Positions 8,889 through 17,246 of a stretch of 56,353 nt of DNA are shown one piece after another. Made by a program: the position numbers and the translations under genes. The DNA is from an uncultured Clostridia bacterium. Its GTDB lineage: Bacteria > Bacillota > Clostridia > Peptostreptococcales > Anaerovoracaceae. The notes below the pieces were generated by a model. It did no database searches. It had not been told where the DNA came from and saw only the letters and a list, made by a program, of their open reading frames with translations. How positions within the stretch are numbered: position 1 is the stretch's first letter; every line of letters begins with the position of its first letter. The stretch lies in the NCBI GenBank assembly GCA_938046095.1, contig CALIXS010000009.1, positions 1 through 56,353 of the forward strand, given 5' to 3'.

Positions 8889-9782
8889 ATGAACGAAGAA
8901 AAAAGACAGCCGCCCATACCGAAGGAAACGCTCGGCTTCGAATCATATCCCGAGCTGCTTCGAATACAGGAAACCGAGCTTGAGATACTGATAAAGTTCG
9001 ACGAGGTATGCAGGGAAAGCGGTCTCGAATATTTTCTCGATGCGGGAACTCTGCTCGGTGCTGTAAGGCACGGCGGCTTTATACCGTGGGACGACGATAT
9101 AGATGTCGGTATGCCGAGGCGCGACTACGACAAATTCCTCGAAATCGGGCAAAAGCGGCTCGGAGACTCGTTTTTCTTACAGAGCAGGGAAACTGACGGG
9201 AACTGCCCTTTTTCCTTTGCGAAAATCAGGAAAAGAGGGACGACCTTCCTCGAGTGGAACAAGCGCAGCATACGCATGAACCACGGTATATGGATAGACA
9301 TATTTCCGTACGACTGCCTCCCCGAGGAGGGGAAGGCTGAGTACACGAATGAGTGCCTGAAATTAGACAATATATTGGTGACGAAAATGATACCTGATCG
9401 TGCCGCACAGCCGACAAGGTCTTTAAAATGGCTTGCGGGCATGATCGCAAGAAGGCTCAAGCATTATGCTTATACAGGCGTATCGTCCGATAAGTTGGAC
9501 AGGCGAATAAGCGAGGCGTACAGAAGGTATCTGTACCTCGAGGATGAGGGCGGATGCAAAAGCTTTACGTGTCACGCCTACTGCGCGCCATATGATTTTC
9601 CCAGAGATGTCATGCTGCCTGCCGGGAGGGTCTTGTTCGAGGGGCACGAATTTTATGCGCCGCACGATGCGGATAAGTTTCTGCGGATACTTTACGGCGA
9701 TTATTGGAAAATACCGCCGGAAAGCGAGAGAGTAGGGCACAGGCCGTTCATGGTGTCGTTCGATGAAGAGTATAGAGTATGA
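8889..9782 (+). CDS. licD: LicD-family phosphorylcholine transferase
   Basis: LicD proteins transfer phosphorylcholine from CDP-choline to a sugar of a cell-surface glycan; some relatives move other phospho-groups. The 297-residue protein has the signature LDAGTLLGAVRHGGFIPWDDDIDVGMPRRDYDKF at about residues 52-85 (written here in the family order: GTLLGAVRH, then PWDDDIDVG, then the aspartates expected to bind metal). GAAGGA lies 8 bases before the ATG. The choline kinase, cytidylyltransferase and choline transporter encoded at 11.2-15.3 kb complete the pathway, which makes phosphorylcholine the likely group. Confidence 0.9.
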   Translation: MNEEKRQPPIPKETLGFESYPELLRIQETELEILIKFDEVCRESGLEYFLDAGTLLGAVRHGGFIPWDDDIDVGMPRRDYDKFLEIGQKRLGDSFFLQSRETDGNCPFSFAKIRKRGTTFLEWNKRSIRMNHGIWIDIFPYDCLPEEGKAEYTNECLKLDNILVTKMIPDRAAQPTRSLKWLAGMIARRLKHYAYTGVSSDKLDRRISEAYRRYLYLEDEGGCKSFTCHAYCAPYDFPRDVMLPAGRVLFEGHEFYAPHDADKFLRILYGDYWKIPPESERVGHRPFMVSFDEEYRV

Positions 9783-9794
9783 GGTGCCGGCAAA

Positions 9795-11072
9795 TTGATA
9801 TATCTGATGCTTTTGATCAACTTAATAATAATTTTTTACGAATGGTCAAAGACATCGCTTGCGACCCTGTTTTGGGCCGTCGTTTTTTTGATATTTTCAA
9901 TACCGCACGTACTCCACTCGCATGGAGGTGAATACAGCGCTCAGACGATAAATCAGGTTACCGAGTTCGCTGTCGTGTTCATGTGCGTTTATTTTGCGGT
10001 TCGTTTTATATATTTTTCTTCGGCGAAAAAATGTGCGTGTACGATAGATGTCGATGCCCTCTTAAAGGAGGATGGGCGCTTTATAAACTATATATTTTTA
10101 ATCTATGTCATCTGCTTTCTGATAGTTGTGCATAATTTCTACCGTACGGGCGGAACCCTGATGACGGCAAAGGCGTACGTGAATTACGATTCGACCGCGA
10201 TAGAACGGCTTGCTATGATACTGATGGTATCGCTGTCGGGCATCGGAAGCGTTTTGTTAATGAGAAAAGAATATATCAGATTTTCAGTCTGCATAGGCAT
10301 ATACATCTTCTATTTTCTCATAACGCAGATAAGATACAATCTGATAGGGCTGTTTATGCCGTTCATGATATATTTTCTGTTCAATGACAGCAGGCGGAGG
10401 CGTACGCTGGGGATTACGCTCGGCATTTTCTTCGTTCTTTTTGCGTATTTTACGCAGCAGATAAGAGGCATGAGAGGCGTTTCGAACGTTATCGCTGCGG
10501 GATTTGGCGTGATCATGGAAAGAACGGTGGATTATCTCAAGGCGGGAGACGGCGAATTCGGCCTTATAAAGGCGTTCTACTATTTTGTCGAAAACGACAA
10601 TAATTTTCCCGGCTTCGGAGAGGGGCTCGGCTTCATAAGGCTTGCGATGATAGCACTGCCCGCTTCTCTGTTTCAGATCAAGCCGCGCGATTTCGCGATA
10701 GATATGTACAGAGAGTGGTTTCACGATGATAATCCCGCCGGGACGATGCATCCGACGGTCTACGGCGACGCATATGCTAATTTCGGTTTCTGGGGCTGCC
10801 TGACGGGTACATTTTACGGGCTGCTTATGGTATTCGCGGACGAGCATATCAATTCGTGCGGCAGTGAATCGATAAAGGTGCTCAAGATCAGCCTTATAAG
10901 TACGATGATGATAATGCTGGCGCGGGGAGCGGTCTATAATTCCATATTCAACTGTGTTTTAGGGCTGATGCTTTTGTTCATCCTCGAAAGGGTTTTTCTG
11001 TGGAAAATTATGATATCCGGGTCTACAATCAGGATATCGCGCCGTTCGCAAACCGACAGAAGCCGCGGATGA
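9795..11072 (+). CDS. Wzy-like polymerase, copy 2
   Basis: A 425-residue multi-pass membrane protein that aligns by eye over almost its whole length with copy 1 (4672-5931). Shared blocks include LATLFWAVVF, IRYNLIG, KPRDFAIDMYREWF, AGTMHPT, GDAYANFGFWGCLTG and KISLISTMMI. It also starts at TTG, with GAGGTG 8 bases upstream, 12 bases after licD. The last 25 or so residues differ from copy 1. It ends the first polysaccharide transcript; the next gene has its own promoter. Two Wzy-like enzymes could make two linkages or act on decorated and undecorated units. Enzymatic role is inferred. Confidence 0.7.
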   Translation: MIYLMLLINLIIIFYEWSKTSLATLFWAVVFLIFSIPHVLHSHGGEYSAQTINQVTEFAVVFMCVYFAVRFIYFSSAKKCACTIDVDALLKEDGRFINYIFLIYVICFLIVVHNFYRTGGTLMTAKAYVNYDSTAIERLAMILMVSLSGIGSVLLMRKEYIRFSVCIGIYIFYFLITQIRYNLIGLFMPFMIYFLFNDSRRRRTLGITLGIFFVLFAYFTQQIRGMRGVSNVIAAGFGVIMERTVDYLKAGDGEFGLIKAFYYFVENDNNFPGFGEGLGFIRLAMIALPASLFQIKPRDFAIDMYREWFHDDNPAGTMHPTVYGDAYANFGFWGCLTGTFYGLLMVFADEHINSCGSESIKVLKISLISTMMIMLARGAVYNSIFNCVLGLMLLFILERVFLWKIMISGSTIRISRRSQTDRSRG

Positions 11073-11103
11073 CAAAAATGCCGATACGAACAGCTGTCGT
11101 GTA

Positions 11104-11132
11104 TTGACTTTGAGCGGCAATGCTTTTATAAT
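11104..11132 (+). promoter_or_regulatory. Strong sigma-A promoter for the phosphorylcholine genes
   Basis: TTGACT at 11104-11109 and a perfect TATAAT at 11127-11132 are spaced by 17 bases. Transcription would begin near 11139, about 70-80 bases before the first start codon. Confidence 0.85.
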
Positions 11133-11153
11133 GTGAACAGATTGACAAATACG

Positions 11154-11180
11154 GGAACCTTGTACGGGTTCCTATTCTTT
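11154..11180 (+). promoter_or_regulatory. Leader hairpin followed by a T-rich stretch (possible attenuator)
   Basis: GGAACC (11154-11159) and GGTTCC (11167-11172) form a 6-base-pair stem with a 7-base loop. TATTCTTT follows directly. The element lies between the promoter and the HTH-LicC-LicA fusion gene. It looks like a weak terminator or attenuator, but the T tract is interrupted and no alternative structure is obvious. Confidence 0.4.
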
Positions 11181-11205
11181 AGAAGCCGGGTTCACAATAA
11201 TAAAA

Positions 11206-12993
11206 ATGGAGAAGTTCATGAACAGACAAGAAGCGGATATTCTGAAAAAAATCATAGAGGACAACTTCATAAATCAGAGAATCCTTGCGGAAACGACAGG
11301 TCATTCACTCGGAGTAGTAAACCGTTCCCTGCGGGCCTTGATCGACGAGGGATATCTGACGGCAGACTGTATGCCTACTGCCGATGCCAAAGCGGCATAC
11401 GATGCGGCGTGTCCGCGCAATGCCATTATACTTGCCGCGGGATTCGGTATGCGTATGGTGCCGATAAACCTTCTGTCACCCAAGGCGCTGATCGAGGTCA
11501 ACGGAGAGCCTTTGATAGAACGCATCATAAGGCAGCTTAACGATGCGGGCGTTACGGACATAACTATTGTCGTCGGCTTCATGAAGGAGAAGTTCGATTA
11601 CCTGATAGACAGATACGATGTCGAACTTGTCGTAAGCCTGGACTATGCGTCGAAAAATAATCTTTCATCGCTTGCGCTCGTAAAAGACCGCATTTCCGAT
11701 ACGTATATAGTTCCGTCAAACATCTGGTGTGCGCAGAGCCCGTTTGCCGGGCGCGAGATGTATTCGTGGTATATGGTGGGTGAGCGGACGGATCGTGACT
11801 CGTCTGTCAGAGTAAACAGGAAAAACGAGCTCGTTATTGCGGTGAACGGAGAGCCCGGAAATAAAATGACGGGAGTTTCATATATAAGCAGAAAGGATGC
11901 GCCGCTTCTGACGGCCGGCCTGAAACGGCTGAATGAGGACGGGAGGCACGACGACGACCTTTGGGAAACGGCACTTTACAGCGGCGGAAAGATGACGGTC
12001 ACAGCGCGCTTTGCGGAGCCCGAGAGCATTGTGGAGATAAATACGTATGAACAGCTCAGGGAGCTTGACAGCAACTCAAACCATCTGAAGTCGGAAGCCA
12101 TAGACCTGCTCGCGAGAATATTCGATGCGACACCCGGAGATATCACGGACATCGAAGTGCTGAAAAAAGGCATGACGAACAGATCATTTCTTTTTGCCGT
12201 GAATAACGAGAAATACATAATGAGGATACCGGGCGAGGGGACGGATGAGTTGATAGACCGCAACGAAGAGGCTGAAGTATTCAGGGCGATTTCCGGACTC
12301 GGGATATGCGATGATCCCGTTTACATCGATCCGAAGAGCGGCTATAAAGTGACAAAGTTTCTCGAGGGTGTAAGGACATGCGATCCGAGAAGACCTGAGG
12401 ATCTGAAGGCGTGCATGAAAAAGCTCAAGGATTTTCACGATATGAAGCTTTCCGTTGATCATTCGTTTGACGTTTTCGGACAGATAGACTTTTACGAGAG
12501 TCTCTGGAAAGGGCAGCCCAGCATATACATAGATTACGAGAAGACGAAAGAGCAGGTATTTTCGCTCAGGCCGTATGTGGAAAGTCATGTGGAAGATATT
12601 GTTCTTACGCATATAGATGCGGTACCCGACAATTTTCTCTTTTACAAATCGGAGGACGGAAACGAGAAGCTTCAGTTGACCGATTGGGAGTATTCGGGTA
12701 TGCAGGATCCCCATCTCGATATAGCGATGTTCGCCGTTTACAGCCATTACGACAAAGCCGAGATTGACCGCCTGATAGATATATACTTTGACGGAAGATG
12801 CTCCAATCCGACGAGGATAAAGATATATTGCTACATTTCGGTGTGCGGGCTGTTGTGGTCGAATTGGTGCGAATATAAGCGCTCTTTAGGCATCGAGTTC
12901 GGAGAGTATTCGCTGAGGCAGTACAGGTACGCGAAGGACTACCGCAAAATCGCCCAAAGAGCTATTGAGGAAGAGGAGCACAGCAATGGCTGA
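11206..12993 (+). CDS. HTH-nucleotidyltransferase-choline kinase fusion (LicC/LicA-like)
   Basis: The 595-residue protein has three parts. Residues 1-60 are a winged-helix HTH (NQRILAETTGHSLGVVNRSLRAL). Residues 65-290 are a LicC-like nucleotidyltransferase (AIILAAGFGMRM, PKALIEVNGEPL). Residues 300-595 are a LicA/choline-kinase-like domain with THIDAVPDNFLF (catalytic H-x-D-x4-N) and LTDWEYSG (metal-binding DWE). The kinase should phosphorylate choline and the transferase should make CDP-choline. In the transferase the metal-binding Asp expected after the central strand appears as Asn172 (VPSNIWC). ATG 11218 is an alternative start: GGAGAAG at 11208-11214 fits it better, while 11206 has no ribosome binding site. 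The stop overlaps the next gene. Confidence 0.85.
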   Translation: MEKFMNRQEADILKKIIEDNFINQRILAETTGHSLGVVNRSLRALIDEGYLTADCMPTADAKAAYDAACPRNAIILAAGFGMRMVPINLLSPKALIEVNGEPLIERIIRQLNDAGVTDITIVVGFMKEKFDYLIDRYDVELVVSLDYASKNNLSSLALVKDRISDTYIVPSNIWCAQSPFAGREMYSWYMVGERTDRDSSVRVNRKNELVIAVNGEPGNKMTGVSYISRKDAPLLTAGLKRLNEDGRHDDDLWETALYSGGKMTVTARFAEPESIVEINTYEQLRELDSNSNHLKSEAIDLLARIFDATPGDITDIEVLKKGMTNRSFLFAVNNEKYIMRIPGEGTDELIDRNEEAEVFRAISGLGICDDPVYIDPKSGYKVTKFLEGVRTCDPRRPEDLKACMKKLKDFHDMKLSVDHSFDVFGQIDFYESLWKGQPSIYIDYEKTKEQVFSLRPYVESHVEDIVLTHIDAVPDNFLFYKSEDGNEKLQLTDWEYSGMQDPHLDIAMFAVYSHYDKAEIDRLIDIYFDGRCSNPTRIKIYCYISVCGLLWSNWCEYKRSLGIEFGEYSLRQYRYAKDYRKIAQRAIEEEEHSNG

Positions 12994-13723
12994 AGAGAGG
13001 CATAAGGCAGAAAGAGCCATCATAATGGCGGCAGGAAAGGGTAAGCGTATGCAGCCCCTGACCTTAGAAACCCCCAAGCCGCTTATAAAGGTAAACGGTG
13101 TCAGGATGATCGATACTATAATAAGAGGGCTGCATGCGAACGGAATAACGGAGATATACGTCGTCGTAGGATATCTTAAAGAAAAATTTTCTGAGCTGCC
13201 TTCCGAATATCCGGGGCTGACGCTGATAGAAAACCCGTATTGGGATACCTGCAACAATATAAGCTCGCTTTACTGCGCGCGTGAACATCTGGATGACTGT
13301 ATCATCCTTGACGGAGACCAGATGATATACAATGCGGACATACTGAGTCGTGAATTCGGGCTGTCGGGCTACAATGCCGTATGGTGCGGCGAAGGGACGG
13401 ATGAGTGGCTGCTCGAGGTGAGGAACGGCGTCATAAGATCGTGCTCGAGGACGGGCGGCTCGCATGGGTGGCAGCTGTATTCGATAAGCCGCTGGACGCG
13501 GGAAGACGGGAAAAAACTCAAACTCCACGTTGAGCGCGAATTTGAAAGCGGAAACAGGCAGATATACTGGGACGACATAGCCATGTTTTGCCATTTTGAT
13601 GAGTACAGGCTCGGTATACGTGAAATGAAGAGACGGGATATTGCGGAAATAGACGGAATAGAGGAGCTGGCAGCTATCGACCCGTCGTATCGCGATCGTA
13701 TCGACACAAAAGATGAAGGCTGA
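12986..13723 (+). CDS. licC: CTP:phosphocholine cytidylyltransferase (LicC-like)
   Basis: A 245-residue nucleotidyltransferase expected to make CDP-choline from CTP and phosphocholine. It carries the N-terminal AIIMAAGKGKRMQPLT, PKPLIKVNG, the LicC-type ENPYWDTCNNISSLYCA and the metal-binding ILDGDQM with Asp present. I prefer ATG 12986 because AGAGGAG lies 7 bases upstream; an in-frame TTG at 12965 would place the start inside the previous gene without a ribosome binding site. It overlaps the fusion gene by 8 bases and precedes the choline transporter by 20 bases, so the three are one operon. It may supply the activity that the fused domain seems to lack. Confidence 0.85.
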   Translation: MAEERHKAERAIIMAAGKGKRMQPLTLETPKPLIKVNGVRMIDTIIRGLHANGITEIYVVVGYLKEKFSELPSEYPGLTLIENPYWDTCNNISSLYCAREHLDDCIILDGDQMIYNADILSREFGLSGYNAVWCGEGTDEWLLEVRNGVIRSCSRTGGSHGWQLYSISRWTREDGKKLKLHVEREFESGNRQIYWDDIAMFCHFDEYRLGIREMKRRDIAEIDGIEELAAIDPSYRDRIDTKDEG

Positions 13724-13743
13724 AACGCCGGGAGAAACATGAA

Positions 13744-15303
13744 ATGCTGAAAAACAAAACGGAAAAAAACAACATCGACTGGATGGTAACGCTTGTGCCA
13801 TTTATAATCATAATCTCCCTTGCCGCGTATCTGTTCGCGTTTCCTGAACAGGCAAACGGTGCAATATCCCGAGTGCGCTTCTTTTTCGGGGATACGGTGG
13901 GGGTCTATTACCTGATAATCGGAGCGGGTGTGCTTCTCGTATCTGCATTTCTCGCGTTCTCAAAATACGGCAATATCGTGCTCGGCGAGCCGGACGAGAA
14001 GCCGAAGTACTCCTTTTTCACGTGGGGAAGCATGATGTTTACTTGCGGACTTGCCGCCGACATACTTTTTTACTCGTTCGCGGAATGGGTCATGTATGCG
14101 TCCAACCCGCACATTTCGGATATGGGTGACATATACGAATGGGCCGGTGTGTTCCCGCTTTTCCACTGGAGCTTTATACCATGGTCGTTTTATCTCGTAC
14201 TTGCCGTAGCTTTCGGCTTTATGGTACACGTCAGAAAACGCAGCCGTCAGAGGTACAGCGAGGCGTGCAGACCCGTCATAGGAAAACGCGCTGACGGAAT
14301 ACCGGGGAGGATTATCGACCTGTTCGCTTTGTTCGCGCTGCTTGCGGGAACCGCGACGACGTTTTCCGTAGCTACCCCTTTGATGGCGAGCATAATAGTT
14401 AAGCTGTTCGGTATAAGCGTAAGCCGGACGGCTGTAACGATAATAATACTTATCGTGACGTGTGCCGTATACACGTATGCCGTGCTTCACGGCTTCAGGG
14501 GCATCAGCTTTCTCGCAAAGCTGTGCATATATCTGTTCTTCGGGCTTTTAGCCATTGTTCTTGTAACGGGAGGGCAGGGACGTTTTATAGTCGAAAACGG
14601 ACTTCAAAGCCTCGGCAGGATGTTTCAGCATTTTATCGACCTTTCGACATATACCGATCCGGGCAGGAAGAATAATTTTCCTCAGGACTGGACGATATAC
14701 TATTGGGCGTATTGGATGGTATGGTGCATAGCCGCCCCGTTCTTTATAGGCAATATATCGCGCGGCAGAACGATAAGGCAGACGGTACTGGGCGGCTACG
14801 TTTTCGGAGTGGGAAGCACGATCGTAAGCTTTATAGTTCTCGGAAACTACAGCCTCGGTCTGCAGACAGGCGGAGCTGCCGATTTCCTCAAAGAATATGA
14901 GTCTTCCGGCGATCTGTATCAGCTGATACTCGACATAATAGATACGATGCCGGCTGCGCCGGTCGTCATGATACTCACATTGATATGCATGGTGGCGTTC
15001 TACGCGACGTCGTTCGATTCGATCGCCTACACTGCAGCGTGCTACAGCTATAAGCACCTTAAACCCGATGAAAAGCCTAACAGGATGATAACACTTCTGT
15101 GGTGCTTACTGCTTATAGTTCTGCCGACGGCGCTCGTATTTTCGGAGAGCAGCATGAACAACATACAGAGCGTGAGCATAATCTCCGCGTTCCCTATCGG
15201 GATAATCATGATACTGATGATATGGGGATTTGTCAGGGACAGCAGAGCGTATATGAACGAAATAGAGGCCGAGGAGATAAGGCGCAGGAAATCGCGGGAA
15301 TAA
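13744..15303 (+). CDS. BCCT-family choline/betaine transporter
   Basis: A 519-residue protein with about 12 transmembrane helices. It belongs to the betaine/carnitine/choline transporter family, with WTIYYWAYWMVWCIAAPF followed by IGNISRGRTIRQ in the eighth-helix region, and aromatic residues typical of the quaternary-amine site. The ribosome binding site is GGGAGAAA, about 9 bases upstream. Its place at the end of the licC operon implies choline import for phosphorylcholine decoration, as LicB does in other species with an unrelated transporter. Carnitine or betaine cannot be excluded from sequence alone. The 97 bases after it, up to the convergent acyltransferase gene, show no convincing terminator. 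Confidence 0.9.
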   Translation: MLKNKTEKNNIDWMVTLVPFIIIISLAAYLFAFPEQANGAISRVRFFFGDTVGVYYLIIGAGVLLVSAFLAFSKYGNIVLGEPDEKPKYSFFTWGSMMFTCGLAADILFYSFAEWVMYASNPHISDMGDIYEWAGVFPLFHWSFIPWSFYLVLAVAFGFMVHVRKRSRQRYSEACRPVIGKRADGIPGRIIDLFALFALLAGTATTFSVATPLMASIIVKLFGISVSRTAVTIIILIVTCAVYTYAVLHGFRGISFLAKLCIYLFFGLLAIVLVTGGQGRFIVENGLQSLGRMFQHFIDLSTYTDPGRKNNFPQDWTIYYWAYWMVWCIAAPFFIGNISRGRTIRQTVLGGYVFGVGSTIVSFIVLGNYSLGLQTGGAADFLKEYESSGDLYQLILDIIDTMPAAPVVMILTLICMVAFYATSFDSIAYTAACYSYKHLKPDEKPNRMITLLWCLLLIVLPTALVFSESSMNNIQSVSIISAFPIGIIMILMIWGFVRDSRAYMNEIEAEEIRRRKSRE

Positions 15304-15400
15304 ACGAAAGGCGCAGGAGCACGGTATCAAATATTCACGGGAGGAGTTCCGTCGGGGGAGTTCCGTACGCGGTAAGAGGTTCTGCGCTTCCCGAAACGGT

Positions 15401-16465
15401 TTACGCTCTTCGGATGCGTGTCAGAAAAATTGAAATGCGGCTTAATACGGCGGATATTCCGAAAGAAACGGCAAAAACTGTTACAGTAATGAAAAATACG
15501 GCAAGAACCGGGTTGAAGGACAGTGTATTCAATCCCAGTTGTTTATCTAACTGCTCAATTATAAGAGCATGGACCAGATACGCGCCGAAGCTGTATTTTG
15601 ACATTTTCTTCATAAAAAAGTTCAGCTTTTCGTTATCGAATTTTCTGTACTTAAACCATGTAAACACGGCGGCCGCTTCGAACAATACGTTTACCGTAAA
15701 GTATTCGTAATAGTGACTGCAATATTCCTGCGTTTTCAACGCAACTGATGAATTTAACACTACAGTTGCCGTAAAGCCGAACAAACCCATTGCGTATATA
15801 ATTATCCTCTGCTTCCTGTTGAACGTTATTTTATTGAGGTAATATCCCAATATAAAATAGCTTGCATACCCTATAACAATATGGATATCCATGTTGTTTA
15901 TGCCGTTGCTGATTGCGTCTGCTCCTTTGATTATCAATCTGCTGCCGAAATCATCGGCGAGGGTTAGCGCTTCGGGAATAATAAATGCAAAAATAAATGC
16001 CAGAACGAGGTAATATTTTCCGTTGAAATCATTATGAATGACAGCCTTTATAAATGGTATGCACATATATATGCCGGTAATCATAAGTATAAACCACATA
16101 TGATAATGGCCCTCTATTGCGGACGATATCCTCTGCATCGCGGTTCCGCTTTCGAACAAAGAATATATGACAGACCAGACAACGAAGGAAATAACCATCC
16201 GTGAAATATATTTTGAATATATCTTTTTTAACGGAAGATCTCTGTTCAGAAATAAGGCTCCGCTTATCATAACAAAAACCGGCACGCTCCATCTTACAAT
16301 GCCGTCAAAGAAATTGAATGTCTGCCATTCAAATCCGTTTACATCCGCGATGTACCAGTTTTGGGCGGAGATGTGTAAAATGATTACGGCAAAGGTGGCA
16401 AAAACCCTCAGGTAATCGAAGTATACAGTTCTGTCCGTCTGTCTGTCCAATTCTGCTGATTCCAT
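15401..16465 (-). CDS. Acyltransferase-3 family membrane protein
   Basis: A 354-residue protein with about ten transmembrane helices of the acyltransferase-3 family, which O-acylates sugars of envelope glycans or antibiotics. Near the N-terminus it has YFDYLRVFATFAVIILHIS; the His after the first helix is the conserved catalytic residue. GHYHMWFILMITGIYMC is the second typical block. There is no extracellular SGNH hydrolase domain as in OatA. It follows the XRE regulator by 43 bases on the same strand. No strong ribosome binding site is visible. Local base composition is more AT-rich than its neighbours. A role in acetylating the glycan encoded upstream is possible but not shown. Confidence 0.8.
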   Translation of the reverse strand: MESAELDRQTDRTVYFDYLRVFATFAVIILHISAQNWYIADVNGFEWQTFNFFDGIVRWSVPVFVMISGALFLNRDLPLKKIYSKYISRMVISFVVWSVIYSLFESGTAMQRISSAIEGHYHMWFILMITGIYMCIPFIKAVIHNDFNGKYYLVLAFIFAFIIPEALTLADDFGSRLIIKGADAISNGINNMDIHIVIGYASYFILGYYLNKITFNRKQRIIIYAMGLFGFTATVVLNSSVALKTQEYCSHYYEYFTVNVLFEAAAVFTWFKYRKFDNEKLNFFMKKMSKYSFGAYLVHALIIEQLDKQLGLNTLSFNPVLAVFFITVTVFAVSFGISAVLSRISIFLTRIRRA

Positions 16466-16508
16466 TTGATTCCGTAAATCCGTTTTTAATAATTTTGCAA
16501 AGACGCCG

Positions 16509-16736
16509 TCATTTATTTTCCGGCGGATCGCTTAATATTTCTACAATATCATCAAACCCGCAATCAAGGGCAGTCGCGATTTTTGCTAACGCGTCCATTG
16601 AAACGGGTTCGTCTTTTCCCATTTTGGCAAGTGTGTTCGTGCTGATACCTGCCGCCTTACGCATTTGTGTTTTTGTGATGCGCTTGTCGATCAAAAGCTT
16701 CCATAATCGGTTATAGCTGTATATCATGCGCCGCAC
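16509..16736 (-). CDS. Small XRE/Cro-type HTH regulator
   Basis: A 75-residue DNA-binding protein of the compact Cro/C1 type often found in Firmicutes. The helix-turn-helix spans TKTQMRKAAGISTNTLAKM, followed by the conserved VSMDALAKIATALDCGFDDIVEI. GGAGGTG lies 7-8 bases upstream of the ATG and a promoter is at 16773-16801. It probably regulates itself and the acyltransferase downstream. The promoter of the cobalamin operon starts only 42 bases beyond its own promoter in the other direction, so an effect on that operon is possible. Confidence 0.85.
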   Translation of the reverse strand: MRRMIYSYNRLWKLLIDKRITKTQMRKAAGISTNTLAKMGKDEPVSMDALAKIATALDCGFDDIVEILSDPPENK

Positions 16737-16772
16737 CTCCGCACCGAAACCCCTCTAAGCATAATAATATAT

Positions 16773-16801
16773 AATATAGTACACTCAGGGATAAAAATCA
16801 A
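16773..16801 (-). promoter_or_regulatory. Promoter of the XRE regulator and acyltransferase genes
   Basis: Read on the minus strand, TTGATT (16801-16796) and TATATT (16778-16773) are separated by 17 bases. Confidence 0.65.
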
Positions 16802-16842
16802 CCTTTTATCTTCTTTTCGTGATATTTTATTGAGCCGTTTCC

Positions 16843-16871
16843 TTGACAATATCATCCGGAAAATATAAAAT
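16843..16871 (+). promoter_or_regulatory. Promoter of the first cobalamin riboswitch and operon
   Basis: A consensus TTGACA at 16843-16848 and TAAAAT at 16866-16871 are spaced by 17 bases. The start would be near 16878, about 25 bases before the aptamer. Confidence 0.8.
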
Positions 16872-16901
16872 AAATAATAATGTTATTACAACCGAATACC
16901 G

Positions 16902-17079
16902 TCACATGTTCCCTGAATATACGCTTTGAATCATTCAGGGCTAAGATGGAAACGGGTTTCAATCCCGTGCGGTCCCGCCACTGTAATGGGGGAGTGTACA
17001 TGGACGAATACGTCATTGAGATTTCTCGAGAAGGCGGTTCTGTACGTTTTGATCCCTGAGCCAGGAAACATGCATGTGA
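16902..17079 (+). promoter_or_regulatory. Cobalamin (adenosylcobalamin-type) riboswitch 1
   Basis: The conserved core is clear: GATGGAAACGGG, then AATCCCGTGCGGTCCCGCC ending in ACTGTAA, and the B12 box GAGCCAGGAAACATGC near 17059-17074. Closing helix P1 can form between TCACATG (16902-16908) and CATGTGA (17073-17079). A further helix pairs CCCTGAAT (16911-16918) with ATTCAGGG (16933-16940). A terminator follows at 17135-17161. Bound cobalamin is therefore expected to switch off the downstream operon by premature termination. Confidence 0.93.
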
Positions 17080-17134
17080 TACAGTCCCCGCAGGTCGAAG
17101 GAACCCGTCGCGGAAAGAATATGCAGAAAAAACG

Positions 17135-17161
17135 GTCTGTGCTTTAAGCACAGACTTTTTT
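17135..17161 (+). terminator. Riboswitch expression-platform terminator
   Basis: GTCTGTGC (17135-17142) and GCACAGAC (17148-17155) form a perfect 8-base-pair stem with loop TTTAA, followed by six T at 17156-17161. It lies 56 bases after aptamer helix P1. Confidence 0.93.
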
Positions 17162-17246
17162 ATTCCCGGCCGTTTTTGATTTCCTTTGAGTTTCGGAGCG
17201 GTTGTATATGCTTACAACGTGATTTGTTATTTGGAAGGAGAAGATA

